Assembly: GCA_015233655.1 (NCBI GenBank) | Contig: JADFXI010000001.1 | Coordinates: 1 to 64,000, forward strand | Direction: 5' to 3' | Length of the DNA stretch: 64,000 nucleotides | DNA from: Nitrospirota bacterium | Lineage (GTDB): Bacteria; Nitrospirota; Thermodesulfovibrionia; Thermodesulfovibrionales; Dissulfurispiraceae | Shown: positions 1-10,435 of the stretch, piece by piece | Numbering within the stretch: position 1 is the first letter of the stretch | How the letters are laid out: each line of letters begins with the position of its first letter | Position numbers and translations under genes: made by a program | The notes under the pieces: model-generated | Database searches by the model: none | What the model was told of the DNA's origin: nothing | The model's input: the letters and a program-made list of their open reading frames with translations, nothing else

Positions 1-28
1 CTCAAGCGGCAATTATTACCGGTGTCTT

Positions 29-1483
29 TCAGCGCTCTTTTCTTGCAACCCTGTATCTCTGATCTTTAACTATCCTGCCTTTGCTGCCACGTTTATCGAA
101 CTCCAGGAGTTCGACTTTCCCATCATCCCGCTCGTAATACATAGCATTGCCGTCATCAATAGCAGGAAAATATCCGCCTGAAATGTCTTCATACAGATTA
201 ACCTTGTATAGTGGCCTGCCGGCCGGAGTAGCATCAAAAGAAGCAAACCTAAGAAGGCCGTTGTGCTCATACACCGTGTGTTTGCCGTTCCTGCTCTTAT
301 AGCCCACAAAGTATTTCCCCTGCTCCTTATGATAAATGTCAGCGTTCAGGCTATAAAGTTTGTCTCCAACAATTTCGTTGAACATGAGCCCTTTGACCTT
401 GAAGGTCTTGCCGGCGTTGCACAAGGCCCATTCGGACGTGAACCTGTCCGGGCTGTGCGTTAATAGCGTCCTGTCCTTCCTCAATGTAGTATTCTTTAAC
501 TTTCCGTAGTCGGTATGGACTACACTGTTTCTTGCCGCAATATCGTGCAGAACAGCGGCATCCTTGAATGCCTCAATTGCGCTCTGATAACGCTCCCTGC
601 TCCAGATTCGCTCTATGTAATCATTAATGTCCCCGTAAATTACGGAAGCGGACCTGAAGTCTCGTTTTGACATAGGTAAATTCTGACGCTTTTTTTCCGA
701 ACAAAGCTGTTTCCAGAGTTCGATGTCGTGGGCCGTATCAGAGCTGAATACCATTGCTTCGCCGTCTTTTTTAATCTTTACCCCGATGCCGGTAACGCCA
801 TGCCATACAGGGGCTTTTATCGCCTCAATAGAACAACCATGCCCGTCGACGTAAATGTTCTTGTCTTCCTCATAGAATACAGACGATGAAAAAGGATAAA
901 AGCTCTCGGGCTCGACCCATTCCCCGTACTCAGGGTCTTTAAAGAGCATCCTGCGTTTACCGCTCTTTTGACTGATGACAATTTTCGCCTTCGCCGGCGG
1001 CACAATATTGCCGCGCGCGTCGGTTATACGCAGACAGGTCTTTCCTTTGCCCTCATCTGTCGAGACAATCCTGAATTTGGCCCTTGGACCTATTATTTGA
1101 TAATCGACAAAATCCTCATAAGGGATATCTACAATTGTCTTTGAATCATTGCTGAGACTTGTCACCAGCGACGGGGTGGCCGAAGCAACGATATCGTCAT
1201 GAACGGATTCAGAAGTTATGAGCCTGATCTTTTTACGTATGTCAGGAGCATACCTGCTGAAGAGAGCGAGATCGCTGAACCATCGTTTGTGGTCTTCATG
1301 GCAGTGAGATATTATCAGGGCATCGACGCCCTTCAGTCCGTGACCGCCTATCTGCTGAAAAAGCGGGGCACCGCAATCGACAAGAAAATTCGATCGGCCG
1401 GCCCTTACCTGATAGCCGATGCTCTTTCCAACACGAGAAAAAGGCCCGAAGTCTCCCCACACATGAAGAGTAATTCCATCCAT
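29..1483 (-). CDS. MBL-fold metallo-hydrolase
   Basis: N-terminal MBL fold with SHCHEDHK metal motif and FSSDTAHD; uncharacterised C-terminal half. Confidence 0.75.
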   Translation of the reverse strand: MDGITLHVWGDFGPFSRVGKSIGYQVRAGRSNFLVDCGAPLFQQIGGHGLKGVDALIISHCHEDHKRWFSDLALFSRYAPDIRKKIRLITSESVHDDIVASATPSLVTSLSNDSKTIVDIPYEDFVDYQIIGPRAKFRIVSTDEGKGKTCLRITDARGNIVPPAKAKIVISQKSGKRRMLFKDPEYGEWVEPESFYPFSSSVFYEEDKNIYVDGHGCSIEAIKAPVWHGVTGIGVKIKKDGEAMVFSSDTAHDIELWKQLCSEKKRQNLPMSKRDFRSASVIYGDINDYIERIWSRERYQSAIEAFKDAAVLHDIAARNSVVHTDYGKLKNTTLRKDRTLLTHSPDRFTSEWALCNAGKTFKVKGLMFNEIVGDKLYSLNADIYHKEQGKYFVGYKSRNGKHTVYEHNGLLRFASFDATPAGRPLYKVNLYEDISGGYFPAIDDGNAMYYERDDGKVELLEFDKRGSKGRIVKDQRYRVARKER

Positions 1484-1518
1484 AATCTATGCAGCCTCAC
1501 CGTTCAGGGCAAATGCCG

Positions 1519-2055
1519 TCATGAGCATGACTTGCCGCCTGCCGGAATTCCAAAATTCATTGTATGCGAGTGGCACAGTGCCAGGGCCAGCGCATCGGCG
1601 CTGTCCGGGGAGAGGTCGTGCCCTATCTCCAGAATGGCCCTCACCATGTTTTGCACCTGGTTCTTGTCTGCCCTGCCATAACCGACAACTGACTTCTTGA
1701 CTTCAAGTGCGGAATACTCGTAAATATCAATGCCTGTAAGTGCGGCAGCGGTGAGGACAACGCCCCTCGTATGTCCAAGGCTCAGGGCCGCCTTTATTCC
1801 CTTTGCAAAAAACATCTTTTCTATGACTATTTCATCAGGCTTGTATTCGGCTATTACTTCGGTAAGGGTGGTGAAAAGCTCTTTAAGCCGTATATGCAGA
1901 GGTTTGCGAGCAGGAAGAACAATTCTGCCGGAAGCGAGATACAGGACCCGTGCGTCCTTACGGCTGACGTTGACGCGGGGGCCTCGGCTGTCAGGCGCCT
2001 TTATAAAACCATACCCGCAATAAATACTGCCGGGATCTATACCAAGAATTTTCAT
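1519..2055 (-). CDS. ruvC: Holliday junction resolvase RuvC
   Basis: MKILGIDPGSIYCGYG start; VIEKMFFAKGIKAALSLGHTRG, DSADALALALCH. Start trimmed from ORF track to the MKILGIDPG ATG. Confidence 0.93.
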   Translation of the reverse strand: MKILGIDPGSIYCGYGFIKAPDSRGPRVNVSRKDARVLYLASGRIVLPARKPLHIRLKELFTTLTEVIAEYKPDEIVIEKMFFAKGIKAALSLGHTRGVVLTAAALTGIDIYEYSALEVKKSVVGYGRADKNQVQNMVRAILEIGHDLSPDSADALALALCHSHTMNFGIPAGGKSCS

Positions 2056-2060
2056 TCCAT

Positions 2061-2645
2061 CTATTTTTTTCTCGGCGCTTCGAAAAGTATCTCTTCGACC
2101 ATCTGGCATATAACGTGTGCGAGCGTTATATGCACTTCCTGTACACGAGGAGTATCTTCAGAGGGGACAACGAACGCGTACTCATTCTTTGCGGCTAATC
2201 TCTCCCCCTTGACGCCGGTAAAAGCAATGGTGCGCAAGCCCTTCTTTTTTGCCGCATCGACCGCCTTAAGTATATTCTTGGAGGTCCCGCTGGTGCTTAT
2301 GGCTATAGAAATGTCGCCTTCCTCGCCCAAGGTCTTGACCTGCCTGGCAAAAATTTCAGAATAATCATAATCATTCGCAATAGATGTCAGCACTGCCATA
2401 TCCGTATTCAATGAAACGGCAGGCAAACCCGGACGGTCTCTCTTAAAACGGTTCACGAATTCCGCAGCAATGTGCGACGCATCGCATGCGCTTCCACCAT
2501 TGCCGAAGATCAAGACCTTGTGGCCTTCATTGAAGGTGTCGGCAATAAGCCTCGAAACCTCGGCTATAAGAGACACATTTTCCTTGACGAATTTTTCCTT
2601 TACCGCAATACTATCTTCAAATGCTTTAAATATCTTTTTTTCCAT
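2061..2645 (-). CDS. gmhA: Phosphoheptose isomerase / SIS-domain protein
   Basis: FGNGGSACDASHIAAEFVNRF, ISTSGTSKNILKA SIS motifs. Confidence 0.88.
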   Translation of the reverse strand: MEKKIFKAFEDSIAVKEKFVKENVSLIAEVSRLIADTFNEGHKVLIFGNGGSACDASHIAAEFVNRFKRDRPGLPAVSLNTDMAVLTSIANDYDYSEIFARQVKTLGEEGDISIAISTSGTSKNILKAVDAAKKKGLRTIAFTGVKGERLAAKNEYAFVVPSEDTPRVQEVHITLAHVICQMVEEILFEAPRKK

Positions 2646-2787
2646 CAGATTAGTTTACATTGGCAAAAAAACCACGTCAAGCGCAAAAGCGCGACTAACA
2701 AACGCGTATTCTGATTTTTATTGTCTTCAATAATCAAAGTGGAAACGCTTATAATAAAAAGTGGAGCACATAATAAAGGAGGACACC

Positions 2788-3276
2788 ATGTCTAAGCTGA
2801 AGCTGTTATTTGTTTTGTTCTTATTTGTGACTGCAGCGCAGCCAGTTTTCGCAGAAGACCGCGCACAGATTCAGGGTGTATGGAAACTGGTTTCTTACGA
2901 AGTCGAGATTCAGGCAACAGGACAAAAAGAATTCCCCATGGGACAAAACCCGTCCGGTTACGTGATCTTCACGCCGGAGGGTCGGGTAATGTTCATCCTG
3001 ACTGCAGAGGGGCGAAAACCGGCAAAAACCGCAGAGGAACGTGCCAACCTGTTGAGCACTGTGATTGCATACACCGGCACGTACCGCCTGGAAGAAGACA
3101 AGTGGATTACGAAGGTCGAAGTCGCCTGGAATCCTGACTGGATTGGGACAGAACAGAAACGCTCATTCAAAGTGGACCAGAGTCATCTTCAAGTCCTCAC
3201 GCCTTGGCGAGTTATGCCTAACTGGCCTGACAAGGGCATGACGCGGAGCATCATCAGCTTTGAACGGGCAAAATAG
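2788..3276 (+). CDS. Secreted lipocalin-like domain protein
   Basis: Signal peptide MSKLKLLFVLFLFVTAAQPVFA; QGVWKLVSYEVE, GYVIFTPEGRVMFILTAEGRKP typical of lipocalin-like family; RBS AAAGGAGG before ATG 2788. Confidence 0.7.
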   Translation: MSKLKLLFVLFLFVTAAQPVFAEDRAQIQGVWKLVSYEVEIQATGQKEFPMGQNPSGYVIFTPEGRVMFILTAEGRKPAKTAEERANLLSTVIAYTGTYRLEEDKWITKVEVAWNPDWIGTEQKRSFKVDQSHLQVLTPWRVMPNWPDKGMTRSIISFERAK

Positions 3277-3288
3277 GATAATCTGTAC

Positions 3289-3777
3289 CTATTTCTTTCC
3301 GCCTGCAAAAAACGGGGAAAGTTTGTCGTAGGTGTCGAGTATATGTTCCGGGATCACTCTAATCTCACCCGTAATGGTCATGAAATTGGCGTCCCCGGCC
3401 CATCGGGGAACTATATGGACATGCAGGTGCTCTTCGATTCCGGCCCCTGCAACCTCGCCTAAATTAACTCCGACGTTAAAACCTTCGGGATGAAATGCCT
3501 TCGTGAGACAATCTATCGAGAACCTGGTAAGTTTCATTATGTCCAGCATATCTTCTTCAGCTAGATTATCGAAGGACGAAGTATGGACATTCGGGACCAC
3601 CATAAGATGTCCGTTGTTATATGGGTACTTATTCATGATCACAAATGATTTCGGGCCTCTGTACAGGATAAGGTTGTCCCTGTCCTTGTCTTCAGCCTGC
3701 CTTACGCAAAAGACGCACTCCCGTTCTTTCGGGCCGAGAATATATTCCATTCTCCATGGGGCCCAGAGTACCTTCAT
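3289..3777 (-). CDS. HIT family protein (AP4A hydrolase-like)
   Basis: MKVLWAPWRMEYILGPKE; HLHVHIVPRW histidine triad. Confidence 0.9.
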   Translation of the reverse strand: MKVLWAPWRMEYILGPKERECVFCVRQAEDKDRDNLILYRGPKSFVIMNKYPYNNGHLMVVPNVHTSSFDNLAEEDMLDIMKLTRFSIDCLTKAFHPEGFNVGVNLGEVAGAGIEEHLHVHIVPRWAGDANFMTITGEIRVIPEHILDTYDKLSPFFAGGKK

Positions 3778-4481
3778 GATCTGCTCCGCAATGATTCGAG
3801 TTTCTTCATCACCGCCTGGGCATCCTCCCATGTCAGCCATTTATCACGCGGATTCCTCAGAAGGTAGGCCGGATGGAAGGTCGGCATGACAGGTATTCCC
3901 CTGTACTCACCGAACTTTCCGCGGGTCCGTGTAATGGAAAACTTGGTTATAGGCTCAGAAATGCCTAAAATGGTGTACGCAGCGACCTTTCCAAGAGAAA
4001 CGATAACTCGAGGCTGTATTATCTCAATCTGTTTGACAAGAAACTGTAAACACGAAGCAACCTCATCCTCCTGCGGATCGCGGTTCATCGGAGGCCTGCA
4101 TTTTACAATGTTCGCTATATAGACATCTTCACGTCTGAAACCCATTTTTTCTATAAGCCGATCCAGCAATTTCCCGGCATCGCCGACAAATGGCCTGCCC
4201 TGCGCATCTTCTTCCCTGCCGGGACCTTCACCGATAAACATAATGCCTGTGTCAGCATTGCCTTCGCCGAAAACTATGTTTGTTCTGCCCTCTGAAAGTT
4301 TGCACCGCCGGCAATCGCCAATGAATTCACGCAGCTCACCAAGCGCGGCTTCTTTCGGTAGAGACGGTAAATCCCGCGATGCGCCGGTTTCGCAGCAATT
4401 CAGCGGAAGCCGCTCGAGACCGAGTTCGCCATAGAAATCAAACAGCATTCTTATACTCTCTCTGACCGCTTCTTTCTGCAT
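3774..4481 (-). CDS. Uracil-DNA glycosylase, family 4/5 type
   Basis: CRRCKLSEGRTNIVFGEGN, GEGPGREEDAQGRPFVGDAG, FHPAYLLRNP; 4-bp overlap with HIT gene. Confidence 0.9.
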   Translation of the reverse strand: MQKEAVRESIRMLFDFYGELGLERLPLNCCETGASRDLPSLPKEAALGELREFIGDCRRCKLSEGRTNIVFGEGNADTGIMFIGEGPGREEDAQGRPFVGDAGKLLDRLIEKMGFRREDVYIANIVKCRPPMNRDPQEDEVASCLQFLVKQIEIIQPRVIVSLGKVAAYTILGISEPITKFSITRTRGKFGEYRGIPVMPTFHPAYLLRNPRDKWLTWEDAQAVMKKLESLRSRS

Positions 4482-4484
4482 TTG

Positions 4485-5336
4485 TTACCTTTCGCCCCAT
4501 TTCAATTTAGTCCTCAATACCTGAAAATAGTCTCTATCTTTGGGTATGAGAAGCCTGGTAGTAAAAGCCGCTTTCTTTACTTCCACAGTATCGTCCCGTT
4601 GCAGTGAAAATCCAATCTGGCCGTCGAGCGTCAGAAATACATCCTCGCCGGAGGCCTTAAGAGTCGAGCGAATTTCAACTCCGTCGGGCAAAACAATGGG
4701 CCGGTTGGTCAGAGTGTGAGGGCATATCGGGGACAGCATAATGCTGTTCAGCGAAGGATAGAGTATCGGTCCACCGGCAGCCAGTGAGTACGCCGTAGAA
4801 CCTGTCGGTGTGGATATGATAAGACCATCGGCCCTGAAAGTGGTCACATATCTGCTGTCGATAAACGTATCGAGTTCAATCATTCTCGCCAAAGCCCCTT
4901 TATTTACGACCACATCGTTGAGGACTGTAAAATCAGCAACAGCATTATTGTTGCGCATCACTCTGGCAGCAAGCATGATACGTTCCTCAAGTGAATAGTT
5001 GCCTGCCAGAATCTCATCCATGACGTCAAAAAGCTCATCTTTGTTCACCTCGGTAATAAATCCAAGCCCCCCCAGATTAACGCCGAGTATAGGTACTCCT
5101 CTGTCACCGATGAGCCTGGTTACGCCAAGCATGGTGCCGTCTCCGCCAAACACGATGATCATGTCCGCAAGCAAGGGGATCTGAACTCTCGAATGCCCCT
5201 CAACCCCCATCACCGTCGCTGTTTCCTCATCTATAAACACTTCACAGCCTTTTTTGACAAGCCAGGGGAGGAGTGACTTCAATATAGCGGCAGGTTCTGC
5301 CCTCCCGGTTTTACATATTACACCTATACGTTTCAC
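4485..5336 (-). CDS. nadK: NAD kinase
   Basis: FGGDGTMLG, NLGGLGFITE, STPTGSTAYSLAAGGPI. Confidence 0.95.
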   Translation of the reverse strand: MKRIGVICKTGRAEPAAILKSLLPWLVKKGCEVFIDEETATVMGVEGHSRVQIPLLADMIIVFGGDGTMLGVTRLIGDRGVPILGVNLGGLGFITEVNKDELFDVMDEILAGNYSLEERIMLAARVMRNNNAVADFTVLNDVVVNKGALARMIELDTFIDSRYVTTFRADGLIISTPTGSTAYSLAAGGPILYPSLNSIMLSPICPHTLTNRPIVLPDGVEIRSTLKASGEDVFLTLDGQIGFSLQRDDTVEVKKAAFTTRLLIPKDRDYFQVLRTKLKWGER

Positions 5337-5339
5337 CTG

Positions 5340-5807
5340 TTAATCATCTCCATTATTATCAATACCCTCTATGACGATTTCCCTCTCATTCTCTGCAACA
5401 TGAGAGATGCGCACTTTAACAGCCTTTTCAGTCTCACCCGAAAGCCTTTCGGCCCACTCTATAACGGCAACGCCGCCTGTATCTATATATTCCCAGATGC
5501 CGGCGGCATCCACCGCAGCATGGCTTTCGAGCCGGTAGAGGTCAATATGATAAAAAGGAGGTTCCGTCTCATACTCGGCAACCATAACGTAGCTCGCGCT
5601 GCCCACATCTCTTTTTTCGATCCCGAACGCTGAAGCGATTCCCTTTATCAGAGTTGTCTTGCCTGTACCGAGATCGCCGTATAACAATACTGTTTTTGCG
5701 CCCGCCGGAGATCTTAAGAAAGCCCCCAGCTTGAAACCTATTTGTTCGGTTTCAGCGGACGATTTGGAAATCATCCTCACAGGCAAACATTCTATTTCCA
5801 TTGACAC
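5340..5807 (-). CDS. tsaE: tRNA threonylcarbamoyladenosine biosynthesis ATPase TsaE
   Basis: LLYGDLGTGKTTLIKGIASAFGI; FYHIDLYRLE; VAVIEWAERL. Confidence 0.92.
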   Translation of the reverse strand: MSMEIECLPVRMISKSSAETEQIGFKLGAFLRSPAGAKTVLLYGDLGTGKTTLIKGIASAFGIEKRDVGSASYVMVAEYETEPPFYHIDLYRLESHAAVDAAGIWEYIDTGGVAVIEWAERLSGETEKAVKVRISHVAENEREIVIEGIDNNGDD

Positions 5808-5832
5808 CGCACCGCCGCGCGCACTTTACGCG

Positions 5833-6282
5833 CTATCTTGCAATCCCCTTGATAAGGTCCATTTTGCCAATAATCCCGACGATTTTGCCTCCGGTCACTA
5901 CAGGTATAAGATACATCTTCTTTTCGGACATGATTGTCGCTATGTCCTCGACAGTAGTCTCCTCGGAAACAGTAACTACGTCTTTAATGAATATATCATT
6001 TACTGTAACAGCTGCCATTTGCCTGATCTCTTTTTCGATGGCCGCAGGACTCTCCAGCATGATGTAAGCATCGAAAAGCCTCATTACAGTTGGGATATGC
6101 AGACGCTTGTTCTTGTTTATCAAATCATTTTCCGTGACGATGCCGAGCAACGCTCCTTTATCATCCGCAACAGGTGCGCCGCTGATATTATGGTCGATCA
6201 AAATCCGCGCCAGGTCTTCAAGGGTGGTGGCGGGCGTCACTGTTATCACATTTTTCGTCATTATGTCTTTTGCCTTGAGCAT
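5833..6282 (-). CDS. Tandem CBS domain protein
   Basis: AKDIMTKNVITVTPATTLEDLARIL...GAPVADDKGALLGIVTENDLI and second CBS repeat. Confidence 0.88.
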   Translation of the reverse strand: MLKAKDIMTKNVITVTPATTLEDLARILIDHNISGAPVADDKGALLGIVTENDLINKNKRLHIPTVMRLFDAYIMLESPAAIEKEIRQMAAVTVNDIFIKDVVTVSEETTVEDIATIMSEKKMYLIPVVTGGKIVGIIGKMDLIKGIAR

Positions 6283-6346
6283 AGCGTCTCCTTTTTTTCT
6301 GCTTTCCGCTTTTTACTTTTAACTTCTCAGTCCTTACTTTTCTGTA

Positions 6347-7033
6347 TTATAAAACAATTCCGATAATGCCGCACTGACGTCCTGTGGAGCCCTTTGCAAA
6401 CCTGTAGGAGTAGTATTTATCGGGCAGGCAGTATGTGCATTCGTCGGAAAGCCATATCTGCTCATAAGGAACTCCTGAAGACACTGCCTGCTGTCTGTTG
6501 GCATGCGGCAGATCAATGCAGTATTTTTCACCTTTCGTCCGGAAATAGTCCCCCTCACCGCTGGCCCTAGTAACAGCCTCTATGACTTCATATCCTACTT
6601 CATAGCAGCACCCCCGTATGGAAGGGCCAATCGCAATGAGAATGTCGGACGGAGATGTATAGAAACGCTGCGCCATCATTTCGATGGTTTTTTTCAGTAT
6701 AGACTCTGAGGTCCCGCGCCACCCTGCATGGACAGCTCCGACCACCTGCTGTTTCTTGTCATATAAAAGGACGGGTACGCAGTCCGCCGTCTGAACACCG
6801 ATAAAAAAGCCTCTGTTGCCGGTTATTACGGCATCGGCTATTTTAGGCTCCCGATCATAATCGATAATTATCGCCTTGTCGGTATGCTTCTGAATAGGCA
6901 AGTAAACATCGCCCGACGGGACATCAAGAATCTTCGCAATCTCATGGACGAACCCATGCAAAGCCCTAGTAGTAAAAAAAGCCGTAACATGATGTCCATC
7001 AAAAATAGGTGGAACTACAACTTTGTCATTCAC
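6347..7033 (-). CDS. pgeF: Peptidoglycan editing factor PgeF / polyphenol oxidase (YfiH) family
   Basis: QTADCVPVLLYD, GAVHAGWRGT, GPSIRGCCYEVG. Confidence 0.9.
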   Translation of the reverse strand: MNDKVVVPPIFDGHHVTAFFTTRALHGFVHEIAKILDVPSGDVYLPIQKHTDKAIIIDYDREPKIADAVITGNRGFFIGVQTADCVPVLLYDKKQQVVGAVHAGWRGTSESILKKTIEMMAQRFYTSPSDILIAIGPSIRGCCYEVGYEVIEAVTRASGEGDYFRTKGEKYCIDLPHANRQQAVSSGVPYEQIWLSDECTYCLPDKYYSYRFAKGSTGRQCGIIGIVL

Positions 7034-7051
7034 TTTCTGGATAAACTCCTC

Positions 7052-8599
7052 TTATGAACGATTACCAGATAATTCCATGAAAGCATCAGGCAGTGCATTA
7101 ATAATATCCGATGCAATCAGCGAGTATTCCCCTGTCTTCTCCGCCGCCTTATCACCAGCCATCCCGTGAATAAAAACCCCTGCCACAGACGCATCAGCAG
7201 GATTCAAACCCTGCCCCAGCAATGATGCGATAATGCCTGTTAGGACATCGCCTGAACCTGCGGTGGCCATGCCGGGGTTCCCCGTAGTATTGACGAATAT
7301 ATTTCCTTCAGGCAGTGCCACGACACTGGGAACTCCCTTAAGAACTAGATAAATGCAGGCATCTCCGGCAAAAGAAAGAGGCGTTTCCATACGGTCTGTA
7401 ATCTCAGGCTTATGAATAAGACGCGCCATTTCACCGGGATGAGGGGTAAGAATTACCGGCGACTTCGCCTTTGCCAGAAGTTCTTTGACACCCTCGGCAT
7501 TTTTCACCGAAGCGCTTAATGAATTCAGTCCGTCGGCATCTATGACCATGGGGACTGCCGACCGGCGAACAAGTTCCGACATTATTATTTTCGTGTCCGG
7601 CGAAACACCTATCCCCGGCCCTACGGCAATAACATCAATCTTCCTGGCAGCGAAATCGAGGACCACATCCAGCGCCTTTGATGACATCATCCCGCTGCCG
7701 TCATCCGGAAGCGGCAGGAGCATCTCTTCCATGACCAAGCCCTCAAAGCTTGCGGTCAGCGACTCAGGAATTCCGAGAGTCACGAGTCCGGAACCGCTTC
7801 TGAGTGCTGCCCGGGCACACATAAGAGCAGCACCTGTTCTGCCCCTCGAACCGGCCACTACCAGAACATGCCCGTAATCTCCCTTGAAAGAGTCGCGGCG
7901 CCTTGCTGAAATCAAACCTGAAACCATTTCCCTGCCAATCAGCCCGGCCTGTATCGAGGCTGATCCAAGCAGCTGCACGGGCATTCCAATGTCCTCTATG
8001 AATAGAGTGCCGCTATGTTCCCTGCCAGGATAGAGAAAGTGCCCCCTTTTCGGCAAACCGAAAGTGACCGTGTAATCAGCCATAATCGCGCTGCCGAGAA
8101 TCTCACCTGTGTCGGACGATATTCCCGAAGGAATATCGACAGCAAGAACAGGAGTTCCAGAACTATTCAAAAAAGAAAACATCTCGCCGAAGTCGCCTTT
8201 CACAGGACGCGAAAGACCTGTGCCGAATATCGCATCAATAACAACCGCGCCATGGAGGTCCTTTTCGCTGATGCTCTTGCGAAACTCGACAGGCACGCCG
8301 AACTTTTTTGCGGCCTGATACTGTGCCGAGCAATCGCTGCTGAGAGCATCTTTCTTTGCCGTAACCAGGACTAAGACCTTAAATCCCCAATTAAAAAGGT
8401 TCCGTGCCGCAACCAGCCCATCGCCTCCGTTATTGCCTCCCCCACAAAGTATCAATATTTTTTTTGACGGAAACAGCGTCCGAACTTTCAAAGCCACAGC
8501 CAAACCGGCCCTCTCCATCAGTACGAGACCCGGTATGCCGTAGTCTTCAATAGTGCTTCTGTCGATTCCCCTCATTTCGTCAGCAGTAACAATTTTCAT
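7052..8599 (-). CDS. nnr: Bifunctional NAD(P)HX epimerase/dehydratase
   Basis: MKIVTADEMRGIDRSTIEDYGIPGLVLMERAG; GGGNNGGDGLVAARNL; C-terminal VAVGPGIG, NTTGNPGMATAGSGDVLTGIIA. Start trimmed to MKIVTA with RBS AGGA. Confidence 0.93.
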   Translation of the reverse strand: MKIVTADEMRGIDRSTIEDYGIPGLVLMERAGLAVALKVRTLFPSKKILILCGGGNNGGDGLVAARNLFNWGFKVLVLVTAKKDALSSDCSAQYQAAKKFGVPVEFRKSISEKDLHGAVVIDAIFGTGLSRPVKGDFGEMFSFLNSSGTPVLAVDIPSGISSDTGEILGSAIMADYTVTFGLPKRGHFLYPGREHSGTLFIEDIGMPVQLLGSASIQAGLIGREMVSGLISARRRDSFKGDYGHVLVVAGSRGRTGAALMCARAALRSGSGLVTLGIPESLTASFEGLVMEEMLLPLPDDGSGMMSSKALDVVLDFAARKIDVIAVGPGIGVSPDTKIIMSELVRRSAVPMVIDADGLNSLSASVKNAEGVKELLAKAKSPVILTPHPGEMARLIHKPEITDRMETPLSFAGDACIYLVLKGVPSVVALPEGNIFVNTTGNPGMATAGSGDVLTGIIASLLGQGLNPADASVAGVFIHGMAGDKAAEKTGEYSLIASDIINALPDAFMELSGNRS

Positions 8600-8778
8600 G
8601 TGTGGGTGTCCTTTCCTGTCAGCTGTTATTGTCAAACATTTGAAATATTATATCACTATTCGGTCCAGAGCAAAAATATACTGTACCACTACCTGCCGCA
8701 TATAGCGCGCACAGGCAATTTGTGTTAATATTTGCTTGGGTGATGTATGTAAATCCATTTCTTACGGGGGAGTCAGGG

Positions 8779-9861
8779 ATGATCATAGGCGTGCCGAAGG
8801 AAATCAAGACTGCGGAATACAGGGTCAGCATTACTCCTTCAGGTGTCCAAGAACTGAAAAGGCACGGCCATAGCTTATATGTTGAATCCGGCGCCGGTGA
8901 AGGCAGCGGTTTTTCCGACAGCGAGTATCTTTCAGCCGGGGCCCGTATCTCCGACAAAAAAACACTCTTTAAGGACTCGGAACTTATAGTTAAAGTGAAA
9001 GAACCTCTCCCTTCTGAATTCAGGTTCATCAGGGAGAAACAGGCTTTGTTCACGTTTCTTCACCTCGCGCCCAATAAAGAACTCACCATGTTATTGCTCG
9101 ATAAAAAAGTTGCATCATTCGGATACGAAACTCTGCAGAAGGGCGACTCCCTTCCCCTTCTGGCCCCAATGAGCGAAATAGCCGGAAGAATGGCGCCGCT
9201 GATGGGCGCTTATTATCTTCAGAAAATTTACGGCGGCAGCGGCATACTGCCTGCCGGGGTCCCCGGCGTAAAGCCGGCAAAAGCGCTTATTCTGGGGGCC
9301 GGTGTCGTAGGAACGAATGCCGCCCGTATAGCCCGCGGGCTAGGCTTCGACACAGTCGCGATGGACAAGAGAGAAGACCGTCTGCAGCACCTGGATGAAA
9401 TCTTTCTCGGGGCGGTGCAAACCTTGCCGCTCGATCATTCATCAGTTCAGGAAGAGATCAGAAGTGCCGACATAATCATAGGAGCGGTGCTGATGCCTGG
9501 TGGAAGAACTCCGCACCTTATTACCCGGGGAATGCTCAAGACCCTGAAAAAGGGCTCTGTGATTGTTGACGTATCGGTTGATCAGGGCGGGTGTGTCGAA
9601 TCGACCGTACCGACCACTCACGAAAAACCGGTATACATTGTAGATGACATCATCCATTATGCAGTCGCAAATATGCCTGGGGCCTATCCGCACACTTCGA
9701 CCCTGGCCCTTACTAATGCGACACTTCCTTACCTGGTTGCTCTCGCAAACAAAGGCATCGAAACAGCTACGCAACAGGATATGGAACTGAGGAGCGCGCT
9801 GAATACCTTCGACGGCGATATTATGAATGAGGCGCTGAAAGAGTCATTAAATGAAATATAG
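8779..9861 (+). CDS. ald: Alanine dehydrogenase
   Basis: MIIGVPKEIKTAEYRVSITPSGVQELKRHGH; LGAGVVGTNAARIA; VDVSVDQGGCVEST; RBS at ATG 8779. Confidence 0.95.
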   Translation: MIIGVPKEIKTAEYRVSITPSGVQELKRHGHSLYVESGAGEGSGFSDSEYLSAGARISDKKTLFKDSELIVKVKEPLPSEFRFIREKQALFTFLHLAPNKELTMLLLDKKVASFGYETLQKGDSLPLLAPMSEIAGRMAPLMGAYYLQKIYGGSGILPAGVPGVKPAKALILGAGVVGTNAARIARGLGFDTVAMDKREDRLQHLDEIFLGAVQTLPLDHSSVQEEIRSADIIIGAVLMPGGRTPHLITRGMLKTLKKGSVIVDVSVDQGGCVESTVPTTHEKPVYIVDDIIHYAVANMPGAYPHTSTLALTNATLPYLVALANKGIETATQQDMELRSALNTFDGDIMNEALKESLNEI

Positions 9862-9864
9862 AAA

Positions 9865-10284
9865 TCATTTGAATCCAGTTTGCATGTACCAGGGGACTTC
9901 TTTTTTCTGGAATCCGCACAGCTTGTAGATATTATCGCTCATCTGTTCTGCCGTAAAAGGTCTCATCAGCACACCGTTCACAACTTTGGACTGTATAAGC
10001 GCTACGATATCTTCCTTTGCTGTTCCGGATGATACGATAAGAAGTATTTTTAGAGCAGGTTTCTCATTCTTTAGCGTCTTTGCAAAACCAATGGTCGATT
10101 CATCACCTATGAGCGAGTCCAGAATAATCGTGCATCCTTCGGTCACTTCGGCAAGCGCAGCTCCCAGCTGTTTAGTATTGTCGACATATCGCACGTTCAA
10201 CATGCCCTCAAACTCCCTGAGCGCAAAATTGACAGGATGCGTAAGGTCCCTCTGTACACAAACAAAAACTGTTTTCTTCGACAT
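9865..10284 (-). CDS. Receiver-like (response regulator-like) single-domain protein
   Basis: Alternating beta/alpha receiver-like pattern with IILDSLIGDE and KILLIVSSG...VNGVLMRPFTAEQM; N-terminal acidic pair not evident. Confidence 0.6.
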   Translation of the reverse strand: MSKKTVFVCVQRDLTHPVNFALREFEGMLNVRYVDNTKQLGAALAEVTEGCTIILDSLIGDESTIGFAKTLKNEKPALKILLIVSSGTAKEDIVALIQSKVVNGVLMRPFTAEQMSDNIYKLCGFQKKEVPWYMQTGFK

Positions 10285-10435
10285 TTAACCCCCCGGAGAA
10301 ACCAAGCTCAAACAAAACGTCCCCGCGTTGCTGGCTGCTCTTCCAGACTTCACTTGTCCGTTACTGTAAATAATTATACCATAACATTTTCTTGACGTGT
10401 AGTCCCCTAATCCCCGGCCCCTGTCTTGCCGTATT

